A stretch of DNA of 64,000 bases from Aliidiomarina minuta (GCF_003987145.1 NZ_PIPL01000001.1:2076217-2140216); one strand, 5' to 3'; shown: positions 16,666 through 26,189, numbered from the stretch's first letter. The notes: generated by a model from the letters alone, not told the origin. Program-made: numbers and translations.

Positions 16666-16753
16666 GTTCGGTAACTAATGTTGTAAGGGATACTGGTATT
16701 TTCACGCCCCCTTCTTTCTTCGATCCTGGTTTTCTTCGTCTGAATAAGCTTTG

Positions 16754-17269
16754 CTACAACGTGCTTTTTTTCAAGAGCTTACGCTGTAAGGTGCGGCGGT
16801 GCATGCCCAGGGCGCGTGCGGTGGCGGACACATTGCCCTGATGTTGTTTCAGCACCAGCTGTATGTATTCATATTCCAGAGCTTCAACGCTAATGGGTTG
16901 ATCGATGCGTAGTTCTTTAGTGGATGTGCCCTCAATTTCCTGCAGCAGAACCTTAAAATCAATGGGTTTGCTGAGATAGTTGTCGGCCCCTAGCTTAATG
17001 GCTTCAACGGTTGTTGTGATGCTCGCATAACCGGTCATCATGATTAGGTTGGCTGAGCGCCAGCGCGCTTTGAGGCGCGGGATAAAGGGCAAGCTCGATG
17101 CTCCGTCAATGTTGAGGTCGAGTAAAATACTGTGTAGCGGGCTTTCGTCTAAGTCCAGTGCATCTTTGGGGTTGCTGGCGGTTAATGTCTGCCAGTTGGA
17201 CTTGGCGAATCTGCGCGCCAGTACCGCGGAGAATAGTGGGTCGTCATCAATAATAAGCACTTTCTTCAT
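16754..17269 (-). CDS. response regulator of the RegA/PrrA/ActR type
   Basis: 171 residues. The receiver domain has the acidic pocket IDDDP (residues 7-11), the phospho-acceptor Asp in ILLDLNIDG (near 51), Thr in MMTGYAS and Lys in LSKPID. A Fis-type HTH at the C-terminus (GNVSATARALGMHRRTLQRKLLKK) is very like RegA/ActR. These regulators respond to redox or respiratory state in their best-known hosts. Its ATG overlaps the stop of the kinase gene by 4 nt, so the pair is translationally coupled. Confidence 0.88.
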   Translation of the reverse strand: MKKVLIIDDDPLFSAVLARRFAKSNWQTLTASNPKDALDLDESPLHSILLDLNIDGASSLPFIPRLKARWRSANLIMMTGYASITTTVEAIKLGADNYLSKPIDFKVLLQEIEGTSTKELRIDQPISVEALEYEYIQLVLKQHQGNVSATARALGMHRRTLQRKLLKKSTL

Positions 17270-18483
17270 GAGGGATCCTGAACCGGCAAGGTTACGCGCT
17301 GGCGCACAAAATCTGACTCCACCACTATCTGAAGGGCGCCGCTGAAGCGTTCCAGAGTCGCATTACTTAACAATACCCCTACTCCCAGTCCCTGCTCACT
17401 TTCGACCGCGAAGCGCCCCAGATTAGCGAGCGACTCAGCAGGGGTACCGCTTATGCTGTTTTTGACTTCAAATTGCCAGTTGCCTTCACTCACCGAACTG
17501 CTGACCTGAACCTGGGTGTTGGGGGTGTCTTTGGCGCTTTGCTTGGCATTGCGTATTAGGGCCAGCAATGCGGGCAATAAAGTTTTGTCGGCATATACCT
17601 GTGCGTTGCTGGCTGACATGTTCCAGTGCATTTCAATGTCGGCCAGCATAAGTGCGGTCTGCTCCTGCAGACTGTGCTCAAGAGAGGTCACTGAAATCAT
17701 CTCTAAGGTATTTTTCTGAACACTTTGAATAGTGTCCCTGAAGTCATTGAGTAAGACCGTGATTCGGCCTGTAGTTGTATTCAGATCTTTAGCTAAAGGG
17801 TCATTGGCATTTTGTTCATTGAGCTCTTCAAGCAGCAGTTTCAGGGTAGATACAGGGGAAGCCAGTTCATGGGCAAACTGGGCTGAGACGGTGCCGACAG
17901 CGACTAACTGTTCCTGGCGTAGCTGGTTTTCGCGCAGATGTTGAGTTTTTTGCTGCTGGGCAATAAGGCTGCGTTGCATGAGCTGAATAACCAGCGCCAG
18001 CAACGTGGCAGCAAAGAAGAAAGTAATGCTCATGCCAATAAAGTGCAGAGTATGTTCGCCGTGGCTTGATTCCCGGGTGACTAGATCCAGTAAAAAAGCC
18101 AGCTGCACGCTGATCAGCAGAGCGAAAATCAGCCAGGCTTTGCGGTTATTTAAAACCAGAAAGGCGGCAGCAATGAGGATCAAAGGTGCGGCGTTGGCGG
18201 CATTCATAGCACCACCCGATATGGCCAGAGCGGCTGACCAGAGCAGAGATAAACTCAGCAGCTGACTGAAGGGTGATTTTTTTGATACCCATCCCAGTAG
18301 CATTGCTAATACAGTAAGCGCTATCCATAACCTGTTGGATGGCGGTCCAGTAAAAAAGCATAGCAGCAGGAAAAGCCCTGCTGTGCCCGCCAGCAGACCT
18401 GTTAAATAGTAGGCACCGGTTTTTGTTGTTGAAAGCACGTGCTGGCTCCTGATTGATGCCGGATGAAGGCTATTCTCTATCAT
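17266..18483 (-). CDS. RegB/PrrB-like sensor histidine kinase
   Basis: 405 residues. Six hydrophobic helices occupy about residues 25-180, followed by a coiled segment and the H-box QFAHELASPVSTL near residue 205. The N-box LIRNAKQSA is present, and the last glycine loop reads LGVGVLLSNATLERF, like RegB. The RegB quinone-site motif GGxxNPF is degenerate here (GGAMNAANA), and I see no cysteine near the H-box equivalent to the RegB redox cysteine. It is therefore RegB-like in architecture but its signal may differ. It is divergent from a TonB receptor with a 100-nt gap. Confidence 0.82.
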   Translation of the reverse strand: MIENSLHPASIRSQHVLSTTKTGAYYLTGLLAGTAGLFLLLCFFTGPPSNRLWIALTVLAMLLGWVSKKSPFSQLLSLSLLWSAALAISGGAMNAANAAPLILIAAAFLVLNNRKAWLIFALLISVQLAFLLDLVTRESSHGEHTLHFIGMSITFFFAATLLALVIQLMQRSLIAQQQKTQHLRENQLRQEQLVAVGTVSAQFAHELASPVSTLKLLLEELNEQNANDPLAKDLNTTTGRITVLLNDFRDTIQSVQKNTLEMISVTSLEHSLQEQTALMLADIEMHWNMSASNAQVYADKTLLPALLALIRNAKQSAKDTPNTQVQVSSSVSEGNWQFEVKNSISGTPAESLANLGRFAVESEQGLGVGVLLSNATLERFSGALQIVVESDFVRQRVTLPVQDPS

Positions 18484-18583
18484 TTATCCGCCTGATGCAT
18501 AGAGACTGCGACCTTATGACGCATCTTAGCCCAAAGCAGGGACTGCTATAGTCACTTTTTTATTTCCGAACTCCCCGACAATA

Positions 18584-20671
18584 ATGAAGCATATAGCAAT
18601 GGGTCTGGCACTGATGCTTTTCGCAGGCAGCAGTATGGCAAAGAATGATTATGAAGTCATAGTGGTCACCTCTACTCAGGAGCAAAGATCAAAATCTGAA
18701 ATTGCCGAATCGGTATCGGTATTTGGTCAGGATGAGATTGAAGCGGTACTGCCCGGCCATCCTTCTGATTTATTAAACCGGGCTGCGGGTGTGCATGTTA
18801 ATAACCTGGGCGGTGAAGGCCACATGACCTCCATTCGTCAGCCGCTGTCTACGGCGGGCGTATATCTTTTTCTTGAGGATGGCGTACCGACCCGCCCGAC
18901 TGGGTTTTTTAACCACAATGGCCTGTATGAAATTAATTTAAGTCAGGCAGCCTGGGTGGAAGTGACTAAGGGGCCTGGTTCTGCGCTGTATGGCAGTGAC
19001 GCTATTGGTGGTGTAATAAATAGCATGACGGCGACGCCTACTGAGGAAACCAGCGCTCAGGCGACGCTTGAAATGGGCGGCGACAACTGGCAGCGAGCTT
19101 TGATTTCGGCCAGTAGCGGCATAGGTACAAAGAACCAGGCGGGAGTTAGCTATAACCGGACGCAAAGCGATGGTTACCAGGAAGCCTCGGAGTATCAGCG
19201 CGATGCCTTAACCCTGCGTCTGGATTCGCAGTTATCAGATGCCATCAACGCAAAAACTATATTCTCCATGAACCAGGTGCGTCAAAGTGGAGCTTCCGGC
19301 CTGCGCGAAGATGATTTTAACGCGAGCCCAAGAAGCAATTATTTTGCCGGCGATGTGGGTGCCCGTGATGTGGATGCCTTTCGTTTGTCCAGTGAGCTGA
19401 CTATAGGCATAGATGATCAGCGGCGACTGACGTTGATTCCATTTTATCGGCATAACGATATGACCTTGATGCCGCCGTGGATGGTCAGTTTTGACCCTAA
19501 TCAGCAACGCACTGAATTTGAAACTCTGGGTTTATTAACAAGGTACCGCCAGCGTTTTGAGCATAGCGAACTTATTACCGGACTGGATATTGATCGTTCT
19601 GATGCGGACTATCACGAACGCAGAGTCATAGTGGATAGCGATGAAGCGGGAGTGCTTAGCCGCATTACTGACACCGACAGAGTAAATTATGACTTTAATG
19701 CCATACAGACCGCGGTTTCGCCGTATGCTCAGTATGAACAGGTAATTGGAGACTGGCGCTTAAGCGCTGGTGTGCGGCATGACCGTTTTCATGTCGACTA
19801 CAGTGATAACCTGCCAGAAATTGTACCTGAGCAGGGGATTTTCCCCGGGATTCCTTTTCCGTCAACCCACCTGCGTCCGGCGAGCCAAAGCCTGAGTTTT
19901 TCGCGCACCACTCCTAAACTGGGCGCTATCTACTCGTTAAGCTCACGTCAGGAGATTTATGCCAGTCACCGGCATGCATTTCGCGCCCCTACCGTTGGCC
20001 AGTTGTTCCGCTCCGGGGCCTCAGCAGGTACTGAGGGATTGGCACCTGTCACGGCGGTCAGTAATGAATTAGGCTGGCGCTTACGGCAGAGCGCCTATGC
20101 CGTTGAGCTGGCAATCTATGATCTTCAGGTGGACAACGACATTGTCACTATTATTGATGACGAGCAGGTTACCCGACGAAATGTGAATGCAGGCAAAACT
20201 GAACATCAAGGGGTTGAGCTGGGTATAAATGCTCAGTTGAGCAACGCCTTTTCAACCAGTCTGGCATTTTCCCGTACCCGACAGCGCTATCGGAATTTTG
20301 AGTATGTGTGTGGCGATACCACCTGTAACTTTGCGGGCAATGACTTGCCCAGAGCACCTCGCAACATGGCCAATATGAGCCTGGCATGGCAACCCGCTGA
20401 ACTGGATTCGCTGCGTTTGGAGGCGGAGTACAATTACCTGGGTTCGTATTATACGGATGAAACCAACAGCGCCCGTTATGGTGGCCACCAGCTGGTCAAT
20501 TTTCGTGCGCAGTATGCCATTACTCCTAACCTTGAGCTCATACTGCGTCTTGAGAATGTTTTCAATGAAGCTTACTCGGCGTATACCAGCAACCAGGTCG
20601 GAAGCAGCGAGTTAGAGTATCGGCCCGGGCTTGCCAGGCGCGGCGTGCTAGCCTTGCGGTGGCGGTTATGA
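18584..20671 (+). CDS. TonB-dependent outer-membrane receptor
   Basis: 695 residues with a signal peptide cleaved near residue 19 (SSMAKND). The plug domain follows, with EVIVVTSTQEQ as a TonB-box-like start, LLNRAAGVHVNNLGG, and VEVTKGPGSALYGSDAIGGVIN. A 22-strand barrel follows and ends in the usual aromatic-rich strand (GVLALRWRL). The next gene, overlapping by 4 nt, encodes a PepSY membrane protein, an arrangement typical of iron-siderophore or metal uptake. No Fur box was recognised. The exact ligand is not predictable. Confidence 0.9.
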   Translation: MKHIAMGLALMLFAGSSMAKNDYEVIVVTSTQEQRSKSEIAESVSVFGQDEIEAVLPGHPSDLLNRAAGVHVNNLGGEGHMTSIRQPLSTAGVYLFLEDGVPTRPTGFFNHNGLYEINLSQAAWVEVTKGPGSALYGSDAIGGVINSMTATPTEETSAQATLEMGGDNWQRALISASSGIGTKNQAGVSYNRTQSDGYQEASEYQRDALTLRLDSQLSDAINAKTIFSMNQVRQSGASGLREDDFNASPRSNYFAGDVGARDVDAFRLSSELTIGIDDQRRLTLIPFYRHNDMTLMPPWMVSFDPNQQRTEFETLGLLTRYRQRFEHSELITGLDIDRSDADYHERRVIVDSDEAGVLSRITDTDRVNYDFNAIQTAVSPYAQYEQVIGDWRLSAGVRHDRFHVDYSDNLPEIVPEQGIFPGIPFPSTHLRPASQSLSFSRTTPKLGAIYSLSSRQEIYASHRHAFRAPTVGQLFRSGASAGTEGLAPVTAVSNELGWRLRQSAYAVELAIYDLQVDNDIVTIIDDEQVTRRNVNAGKTEHQGVELGINAQLSNAFSTSLAFSRTRQRYRNFEYVCGDTTCNFAGNDLPRAPRNMANMSLAWQPAELDSLRLEAEYNYLGSYYTDETNSARYGGHQLVNFRAQYAITPNLELILRLENVFNEAYSAYTSNQVGSSELEYRPGLARRGVLALRWRL

Positions 20672-22098
20672 GAAGCCGGGCTTTTTGGTTGGGCCATGCC
20701 CGCACTTTACATCGCAGACTTATGTGGCCCGCCGGTATTGCCCTGATCTGCTTTGTAGTGTCGGCGATTACTCACCCCATTATGGTCTGGACCGGGCCTC
20801 AGGCTGAGCATCATCGTCCGCCGGCGATGCATGCATCCGTCGCCGTCTGGCAGGAGAATAGCGGGTTACTGAATCAGTTACCGGAAGTGAAGCAGGTGTT
20901 GCTAACACCGACTGAAACCGAGCCAGCGCTGCGGGTGACAACCGCGGACGCTGTTCATTACCTGCGTAACGGGCAGCCACTAGCTGACCATTTTGATCAG
21001 GAGCAGGCGGTTTGGCTAGCCCGGTATTATCTGGGCGAACAGGTGAGTCAGTCGGCAATCAACTCGGTTCAGTTTATTGATGCCTTTAGTGAAGCGTACC
21101 CGTCGGTAAACCGGCTGTTGCCGGTATGGCGCGTCGAATTTGATACAGAGGATCAGCTTCATGTATACGTAGATACGCAAACCCGCAGCCTGGCTTTAGT
21201 GGCGAATAACTATAAAGTGGTGTTGCAGCAGGTGTTTCAATGGCTGCATACCCATAGCTGGTTAGATGCAGTACCCCCGTTGCAGTTTTTGGTGACCTTT
21301 TTGCTGGTATTGTCTTTATTGGTATTTTCCCTTGCCGGCACTGTACTGATTTTTGCCTATCCGTTTGCCCGACGTATTAAGCAGCCTGCCAGGCGCTGGC
21401 ATAGGGGGCTGGCGCTGGTTTTGTATATACCTTTAATAGCGCTTGCTGGCAGTGGTCTTTATCATACGCTCTATAAACAATTGCAAAACGCTCATGAAGG
21501 GCCGCAGCTGCTGTCGGAGGCGAGCACTGGCCAGCTGTCGATGCCTGAGTTGCCGTCACACATTGATGAGGTTCAGCAACTGAGTCAGGTGGTTTTTGCA
21601 GAGGGTTCGTCAGGTGTTCGTTTGCAGCTACCCGCTGATAATTACGCAACTTCCCGCTCTGAGCGTTATGCCGGGCGGCCTTCACATAACGAGGCTGTCT
21701 ATCTGAACGAAACTGGCATCATGGACTATTCAGATTCGGATCTGGTGAATGAGTTACTGGACGCGTATGGGTTCGCAGCGCCTAAGACGTTAACTCTGGT
21801 GACCCGTTTTGGCGGTCTGTATGATTTTCGCAACAAAAGGCTTCCGGTATGGAAGGCCGTTTATGAGCATGAAGTGATTTTTGTGGACCCTTCAGCCCAG
21901 GTTCTCGTTGAGCGTGTCGCCACCAGCAGTCAATGGGAACGCTGGAGCTTTTCGCAGCTGCATAAATGGAACTTCACGACCCCCTTGTTGACCCGTCAAG
22001 GCCGCGATATTCTGGTGGTTGTTGTTTTAGTTGGGTTCCTGGTGTTGCTCTTGGTGGGGATTCGACTGGCTGTTAAGAAAAGGCTCAAAGTGCGCTAA
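20668..22098 (+). CDS. PepSY-associated inner-membrane protein (possible ferric-siderophore reductase type)
   Basis: 476 residues from the ATG at 20668, which overlaps the receptor stop as ATGA. Four hydrophobic helices are visible, near residues 20-40, 212-235, 245-268 and 448-470, with a large periplasmic PepSY-like region between the first two and a second between the last two. Conserved pieces include the first-helix start LHRRLMWPAG and the second PepSY-TM segment RWHRGLALVLYIPLIALAGSGLYH. Such proteins partner TonB receptors, and some reduce imported ferric siderophores. The specific reaction is inference. Confidence 0.8.
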   Translation: MRSRAFWLGHARTLHRRLMWPAGIALICFVVSAITHPIMVWTGPQAEHHRPPAMHASVAVWQENSGLLNQLPEVKQVLLTPTETEPALRVTTADAVHYLRNGQPLADHFDQEQAVWLARYYLGEQVSQSAINSVQFIDAFSEAYPSVNRLLPVWRVEFDTEDQLHVYVDTQTRSLALVANNYKVVLQQVFQWLHTHSWLDAVPPLQFLVTFLLVLSLLVFSLAGTVLIFAYPFARRIKQPARRWHRGLALVLYIPLIALAGSGLYHTLYKQLQNAHEGPQLLSEASTGQLSMPELPSHIDEVQQLSQVVFAEGSSGVRLQLPADNYATSRSERYAGRPSHNEAVYLNETGIMDYSDSDLVNELLDAYGFAAPKTLTLVTRFGGLYDFRNKRLPVWKAVYEHEVIFVDPSAQVLVERVATSSQWERWSFSQLHKWNFTTPLLTRQGRDILVVVVLVGFLVLLLVGIRLAVKKRLKVR

Positions 22099-22157
22099 AA
22101 GCCTCATAATGACGTATCCAGCTACATCAATACTGAAAGCTTACGCAGGACCTCGCA

Positions 22158-22373
22158 ATGCATCAGATTAACCCGAAAAAGTTAATTAACAGTAAATGGA
22201 CGGCGGTGGTGCCGAAAATGAAAGAAAAACACTTTATGGTGACTGAAGTCGAGTTCGATGAAGACGAAAAGCTTATCGGCTGCTCGATCGAAGCTGTCAT
22301 GTCAAAACGTGTTTTTGAAATTGAATGGCGTGACTTAAAAGACGAAACACAATGGTTACAGGGTTGGAAGTAA
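22158..22373 (+). CDS. TIGR02450-type small conserved protein
   Basis: 71 residues. The start NPKKLINSKWTAVVPKMKEKHF closely matches the small tryptophan-containing TIGR02450 family of marine gammaproteobacteria. No function is established for the family that I know of. No export signal is present. It is followed 21 nt later by a small membrane-anchored protein. Confidence 0.8.
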   Translation: MHQINPKKLINSKWTAVVPKMKEKHFMVTEVEFDEDEKLIGCSIEAVMSKRVFEIEWRDLKDETQWLQGWK

Positions 22374-22394
22374 CCGGATAAAAGGTAAGGGATT

Positions 22395-22850
22395 ATGACT
22401 GTGGTCAGTAAGGCGGGTTACAAAAGCTTACTAGGTATTATTATCCTGGCGCTGCTGATTGGCGCATTGATATATGGTGTGGTTCGTTTAGCCCAGCCGT
22501 CACCATGGCAGCTGCTGGAAGCTGAGTTTAGTCAAACGTTGAGCGGCACTATGAGTGAGCTTGAAAACGGCGAGGTTTACTTTAACCAGTATAGCTTTTA
22601 TGCCGGAGACGGACGTTTATGCCGGATATACTATTATGGTGAACAGGACCTTACCGAAGGTCTGGTCTGCTGGCATGAGGAATCCGGATGGCAGTATATG
22701 CTGGCTGAGGAAGGGCCAGACTCGGTCACTCAGGACGACGCCCCTTCCTTGATTCGTGAGGTTATGGCCGAATTGGAGCCAGGCGATACCTTGTCTCTGG
22801 CTGAAGAGCGGCAAGCTCTGGCCGCCATCAACGACCGGCCTTCTTCTTAA
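22395..22850 (+). CDS. uncharacterised membrane-anchored protein
   Basis: 151 residues with AAGGTAAGGG before the ATG. One membrane helix at about residues 13-32 (IIILALLIGALIYGVV) anchors a periplasmic domain containing a pair of cysteines (in RLCRIYYYGEQ and GLVCWHEESG) that could form a disulfide. The pattern looks like a surface-antigen or anti-sigma-like accessory domain but I cannot assign it. Its 3' end overlaps a convergent DUF4442 gene by 23 nt. Confidence 0.65.
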   Translation: MTVVSKAGYKSLLGIIILALLIGALIYGVVRLAQPSPWQLLEAEFSQTLSGTMSELENGEVYFNQYSFYAGDGRLCRIYYYGEQDLTEGLVCWHEESGWQYMLAEEGPDSVTQDDAPSLIREVMAELEPGDTLSLAEERQALAAINDRPSS

Positions 22851-23304
22851 CATATAGGGTTTTATGCACCCGGGCGACCAGGTCGCCTTGCTCGTCGGTA
22901 ATGTCCAGATCCCACTCAGGCAACACCGGGTCGCCACTGGCGGCCTGCTCTTTTATGTCGGCTAACTTAGCCGGCGTTATTGCAAACTGAGCTTTGACAG
23001 TTCCCTTGCCTGGGCGTATAAATTTTATGCTGGCGGCTTTGTCCCAGACAATATAGTCATTGCCCAGACTGCGCATCAGCAGCAACATATACATAGGGTC
23101 GACCATACTGTAGAGCGAGCCACCAAAGTGAGTGCCTACATAGTTGGTGTTGTACCAGTGCTGGCGCATGATCACAGTGGCGCTGCTGAAGTCTGCATTG
23201 ATATGGGTGACCTTAATGCCAGCCCCCCGGTAGGGTCGGTACCAGTTGAGTAAGAGGCGAAGGGCCCGGGGGCTGGACAGCCGACGACGAATATAAGCGC
23301 GCAT
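22828..23304 (-). CDS. DUF4442 hotdog-fold (thioesterase-like) protein
   Basis: 158 residues. The pattern NYVGTHFGGSLYSMVDPMYMLLL (near residues 54-76) and IKFIRPGKGTVKAQF fit DUF4442, which has a hotdog fold related to acyl-CoA thioesterases. No activity has been proven for this protein. It is convergent with, and overlaps, the gene ending at 22850. Confidence 0.78.
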   Translation of the reverse strand: MRAYIRRRLSSPRALRLLLNWYRPYRGAGIKVTHINADFSSATVIMRQHWYNTNYVGTHFGGSLYSMVDPMYMLLLMRSLGNDYIVWDKAASIKFIRPGKGTVKAQFAITPAKLADIKEQAASGDPVLPEWDLDITDEQGDLVARVHKTLYVKKKAGR

Positions 23305-23383
23305 AAAAATCCCTGTAGTAAGCTAAGATGCTAAGCTTATCTGGAAACATAACCGTACGCCATGTCATAAAGGAGCCTGTCAG

Positions 23384-24307
23384 ATGAGCAACCGAGGCCA
23401 GAACCCGCAAGCTTTGCAAGGCAAAGAAACCCACCCTGAGCATGTATTAGAGCGTCTGACTGCTCGTGAGGCCGATGTCGGGGGCATTCCTGTAGCCCGG
23501 GTAATACCGGTGCGAGGGCGACGTGTGATAGGCCCCTGGTGCTTTCTCGATCATGCCGGGCCAGTGCAATTCAGTGAGAGCAATCAAGGCTTTGATGTGG
23601 GGCCGCACCCGCATACTGGTTTGCAGACCTTTACCTGGATGTTAGAGGGTGAAGTTCTACACCGCGATAGCCTCGGCAACGAACAGGTGATTAAACCCGG
23701 TCAGGTCAATCTGATGACTGCAGGGCGTGGCATTGTGCATACTGAAGAGTCTTTGTCTAAAAGCGGTGCTTTGCATGCAACGCAGCTGTGGATAGCTTTG
23801 CCCAAAGAAGATAAAGCTACCGCGCCCCGGTTTGATCATTACCCGAAACTACCACGCTGGACTCAGGATAAGGTCGATTTCACCCTGCTAACGGGCAATT
23901 ATCAGGATCAGAAAGCCCCCACACTGCACTTTTCGCCTATCCTGGGCATGGACATACAAAGCCCTGGGGATTCTGAGTTAAAGCTGTCACTGGATACCAA
24001 CTTCGAACACGGTGTTTTTGTCTTGCAGGGCGAGCTTGAAATTGAAGGCGAGACCTTTACTGAGAATGAACTGGCTTTTCTGGGCCTGGGCCGGGAACAC
24101 ATTGAATGTAAACTGAAAGCCGGCAGCCGGGTGCTATTGGTAGGCGGTGAACCCCTGGAGAGCGAGATTGTGATCTGGTGGAATTTTGTTGGTCACAGTA
24201 AAGAAGAAGTGCGTCAGGCGGTAACTGACTGGCAACAGGGTACGTCGCGTTTCGGTAAGGTCGAAGGTTACGACGGGCCTCCGATGGAAGCACCGTCGCT
24301 GCCCTGA
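23384..24307 (+). CDS. pirin-family cupin protein
   Basis: 307 residues. The N-terminal cupin domain has the pirin metal ligands in GPHPHTGLQTFTW (two His, near residues 69-73) and GRGIVHTEES (His and Glu, near 113-119). A second cupin half with the pirin C-terminal pattern follows. Pirins are iron-binding; some have quercetinase-like activity. An AAAGGAG ribosome site precedes the ATG. It is convergent with the YebC-like gene, with only 6 nt between stops and no terminator. Confidence 0.88.
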   Translation: MSNRGQNPQALQGKETHPEHVLERLTAREADVGGIPVARVIPVRGRRVIGPWCFLDHAGPVQFSESNQGFDVGPHPHTGLQTFTWMLEGEVLHRDSLGNEQVIKPGQVNLMTAGRGIVHTEESLSKSGALHATQLWIALPKEDKATAPRFDHYPKLPRWTQDKVDFTLLTGNYQDQKAPTLHFSPILGMDIQSPGDSELKLSLDTNFEHGVFVLQGELEIEGETFTENELAFLGLGREHIECKLKAGSRVLLVGGEPLESEIVIWWNFVGHSKEEVRQAVTDWQQGTSRFGKVEGYDGPPMEAPSLP

Positions 24308-24313
24308 GTCTCT

Positions 24314-25030
24314 TTAGTACTGGGCGTTGTGGTAGATGTTCTGTACATCATCCACATCGTTCAGCATGTCGAGAAACTTCTCCAGCATGGCGACATCATC
24401 GCCGCTTACTTCCGTTGAAGTTTGCGCGATGAATTGAATGTCGTCGGTTTCAAAGTCAATGCTTTCGAAGCTTTCCTGTAATGCCTGACGAGTTTTTGCA
24501 TACTCAGTATGTGGGGCGAACACTGTGATCATACCGTCTTCAGATTCTACGTCGGTAACGTCGACATCGGCTTCCATTAAAGTTTCCAGTACGGTGTCTT
24601 CGTCATCACCGGCAAAAGCAAAAATAGCGCAGTGGTCAAACATGTGCGCGGCGGTGCCGGGCGCACCAATTTTGCATTTAGTTTTAGTGAAGCAGTTACG
24701 TACGTCACCGTAAGTGCGGTTGGAATTGTCGGTCAGACAGTCGACGATCACCATGCAGTTACCCGGACCAAAACCTTCATAACGGGCTACGGCGTAGTCT
24801 TCGCCACCGCCACCTTTGGCTTTATCAATAGCTTTACTGACAACATGCGCGGGAACCTGATCTTTTTTTGCACGCTCAATCAGCGAACGTAAGGGCAGAT
24901 TGCCGTCCGGATCTATGCCACCCTGTTTGGCGACCATATAAATTTCGCGTCCATATTTGCTATAGACCTTACTTTTTGCATTTGCCGTTTTCGCAATCGA
25001 TTCTTTACGGTTCTGATAGGCTCTGCCCAT
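24314..25030 (-). CDS. yeeN: YebC/TACO1-family protein, YeeN subgroup
   Basis: 238 residues. The family pattern is complete: MGRAYQNRK at the start, GREIYMVAKQGG, then KAIDKAKGGGGEDY and YEGFGPGNCMVIVDCLTDN in the first half, and DxDDVQNIYHN at the end. The GRAYQNRK start (rather than GHSKWANI) points to the YeeN rather than the YebC subgroup. Members bind DNA or assist translation of proline-rich stretches; the role here is not determined. Confidence 0.87.
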   Translation of the reverse strand: MGRAYQNRKESIAKTANAKSKVYSKYGREIYMVAKQGGIDPDGNLPLRSLIERAKKDQVPAHVVSKAIDKAKGGGGEDYAVARYEGFGPGNCMVIVDCLTDNSNRTYGDVRNCFTKTKCKIGAPGTAAHMFDHCAIFAFAGDDEDTVLETLMEADVDVTDVESEDGMITVFAPHTEYAKTRQALQESFESIDFETDDIQFIAQTSTEVSGDDVAMLEKFLDMLNDVDDVQNIYHNAQY

Positions 25031-25103
25031 GGTGTTATCCTGTCAGCCAATAGTAGAGTGCGAATTTTACACCCTGAGCGTTACATAATCCACGACTAGC
25101 TTT

Positions 25104-25637
25104 TTAACCGTCGCAATCATCCTGCAACCAGTAACCTTCCTGGGTCATCTGAATGTGCTCCTGACGGCCGGCCATCTCAGTACTGAACTCTGCACTGCCA
25201 GTATAGTGCTCTCTGTTCACCAAAGTCATACTGCCCTGCCCACTGTAAGGAGGATCACCAGCACATTCAAAGTCGAAATATAAAGTATCGTCCGTTTGCT
25301 GCTCAATACTTTGCTCACAATTTTCCTGTTGTGGCAGACTGCCGCGCTGAATGTCTTCCTCGGTGATGCAGATTTGCATCGTGGAGCCTGCCAGATCCAG
25401 GTTAATGCCCTGTTCGCGCATCATATTTTCAACCATACGGCGCTGGCTTTCGGGCAGGCTCTGTAGCTGACGCAATGCTTCCTCAATAGCGCTTTCCATC
25501 GCACCGCTCTCGCTTTCCATAGAAAAGCTGTGTTCCCATAAACCGGGCTTAATATCCAACTCAAAATCAGCGGCCAGCACTGATGAGCAGAGTAAGCTAA
25601 GCGCAATGGCGCCGCTGGTGATTGATTTTTTAAACAT
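25104..25637 (-). CDS. DUF3617 exported protein
   Basis: 177 residues with a signal peptide (cleavage near SSVLAADF, residue 22). The mature part begins DIKPGLWEHSFSME, the typical DUF3617 start, with conserved cysteines in ICITEED, ENCEQ, FECAGD and DDCDG. Probably periplasmic. No function is established. It sits 24 nt downstream of a pilin-like gene on the same strand and may be co-transcribed with it. Confidence 0.75.
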   Translation of the reverse strand: MFKKSITSGAIALSLLCSSVLAADFELDIKPGLWEHSFSMESESGAMESAIEEALRQLQSLPESQRRMVENMMREQGINLDLAGSTMQICITEEDIQRGSLPQQENCEQSIEQQTDDTLYFDFECAGDPPYSGQGSMTLVNREHYTGSAEFSTEMAGRQEHIQMTQEGYWLQDDCDG

Positions 25638-25661
25638 AATGTTACCCTCATTTAGTAGCTA

Positions 25662-26138
25662 TCAACATTGGTTGGTGCGGGTTTCTATGGTTGGAGCCTG
25701 CACCCCTATGTCGTCATAGCGATAAATAACCCTGCACTCTGTACTTAATTTCTCGCTTGTGCGGGCAAAAGTGATGGCGTTTCCGGTACTTAATTCCAAA
25801 TGTTCCCAGTCGTTAAGATTAACCACTTTATTGAGGTTCTCTACTGAGGCCGCCGGATATCCGAAACGTAGTAAAATTCCATTCTCTGAGCAATTGCCGT
25901 CGGCAGTATCAAATTTACCGCCCAGGCAGGACATATTTTCTGTTTCTAGCTGCCGAATACTGGCTTGATAGTGAGTGAGCTCGACCCCGGATTTCAATGC
26001 AGAGGAAAGGCTCTGTATAGCGCTATGTTCAGCGTTCGTCGAATAATTAAAAAACTGTGGGGCAGCTGAGACAGCCAGTATACCAAGTATCAGTATAACG
26101 ATAATTAGTTCAACGAGTGTAAAACCGCCTTGTTTCAT
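25662..26138 (-). CDS. type IV pilin-like (MSHA/pseudopilin class) protein
   Basis: 158 residues from the ATG at 26138; the frame is open nine codons further but this start gives the short leader MKQGG before the processed Phe. The prepilin motif is clear: GG/FTLVELIIVILILGILA, with Glu at +5, followed by a helix and a globular domain with two cysteine pairs (one in SCLGGKFDTADGNC, the others near the C-terminus). It is a lone pilin gene with no assembly genes nearby, so it probably uses a system encoded elsewhere. Confidence 0.85.
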   Translation of the reverse strand: MKQGGFTLVELIIVILILGILAVSAAPQFFNYSTNAEHSAIQSLSSALKSGVELTHYQASIRQLETENMSCLGGKFDTADGNCSENGILLRFGYPAASVENLNKVVNLNDWEHLELSTGNAITFARTSEKLSTECRVIYRYDDIGVQAPTIETRTNQC

Positions 26139-26158
26139 AGTTATATTTCCATAAATAA

Positions 26159-26189
26159 AGGGCACCTCGTTAAGAAGGTGCCCTTTTTT
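26159..26189. terminator. hairpin terminator between the S8 protease and pilin genes
   Basis: AGGGCACCT (26159-26167) pairs with AGGTGCCCT (26176-26184), with an 8-nt loop. Read on the minus strand it follows the protease gene and ends in TTTATTTAT; on the plus strand it ends in a better T-run. Most likely it terminates the protease transcript before the pilin gene. Confidence 0.8.

Noticed and set aside
18484..18583. Fur box or RegA operator in the gap before the TonB receptor
   Set aside because: No 19-bp Fur-like palindrome is seen. The TGCG...CGCA arms around 18508-18524 are too short and loosely spaced to support a RegA site.
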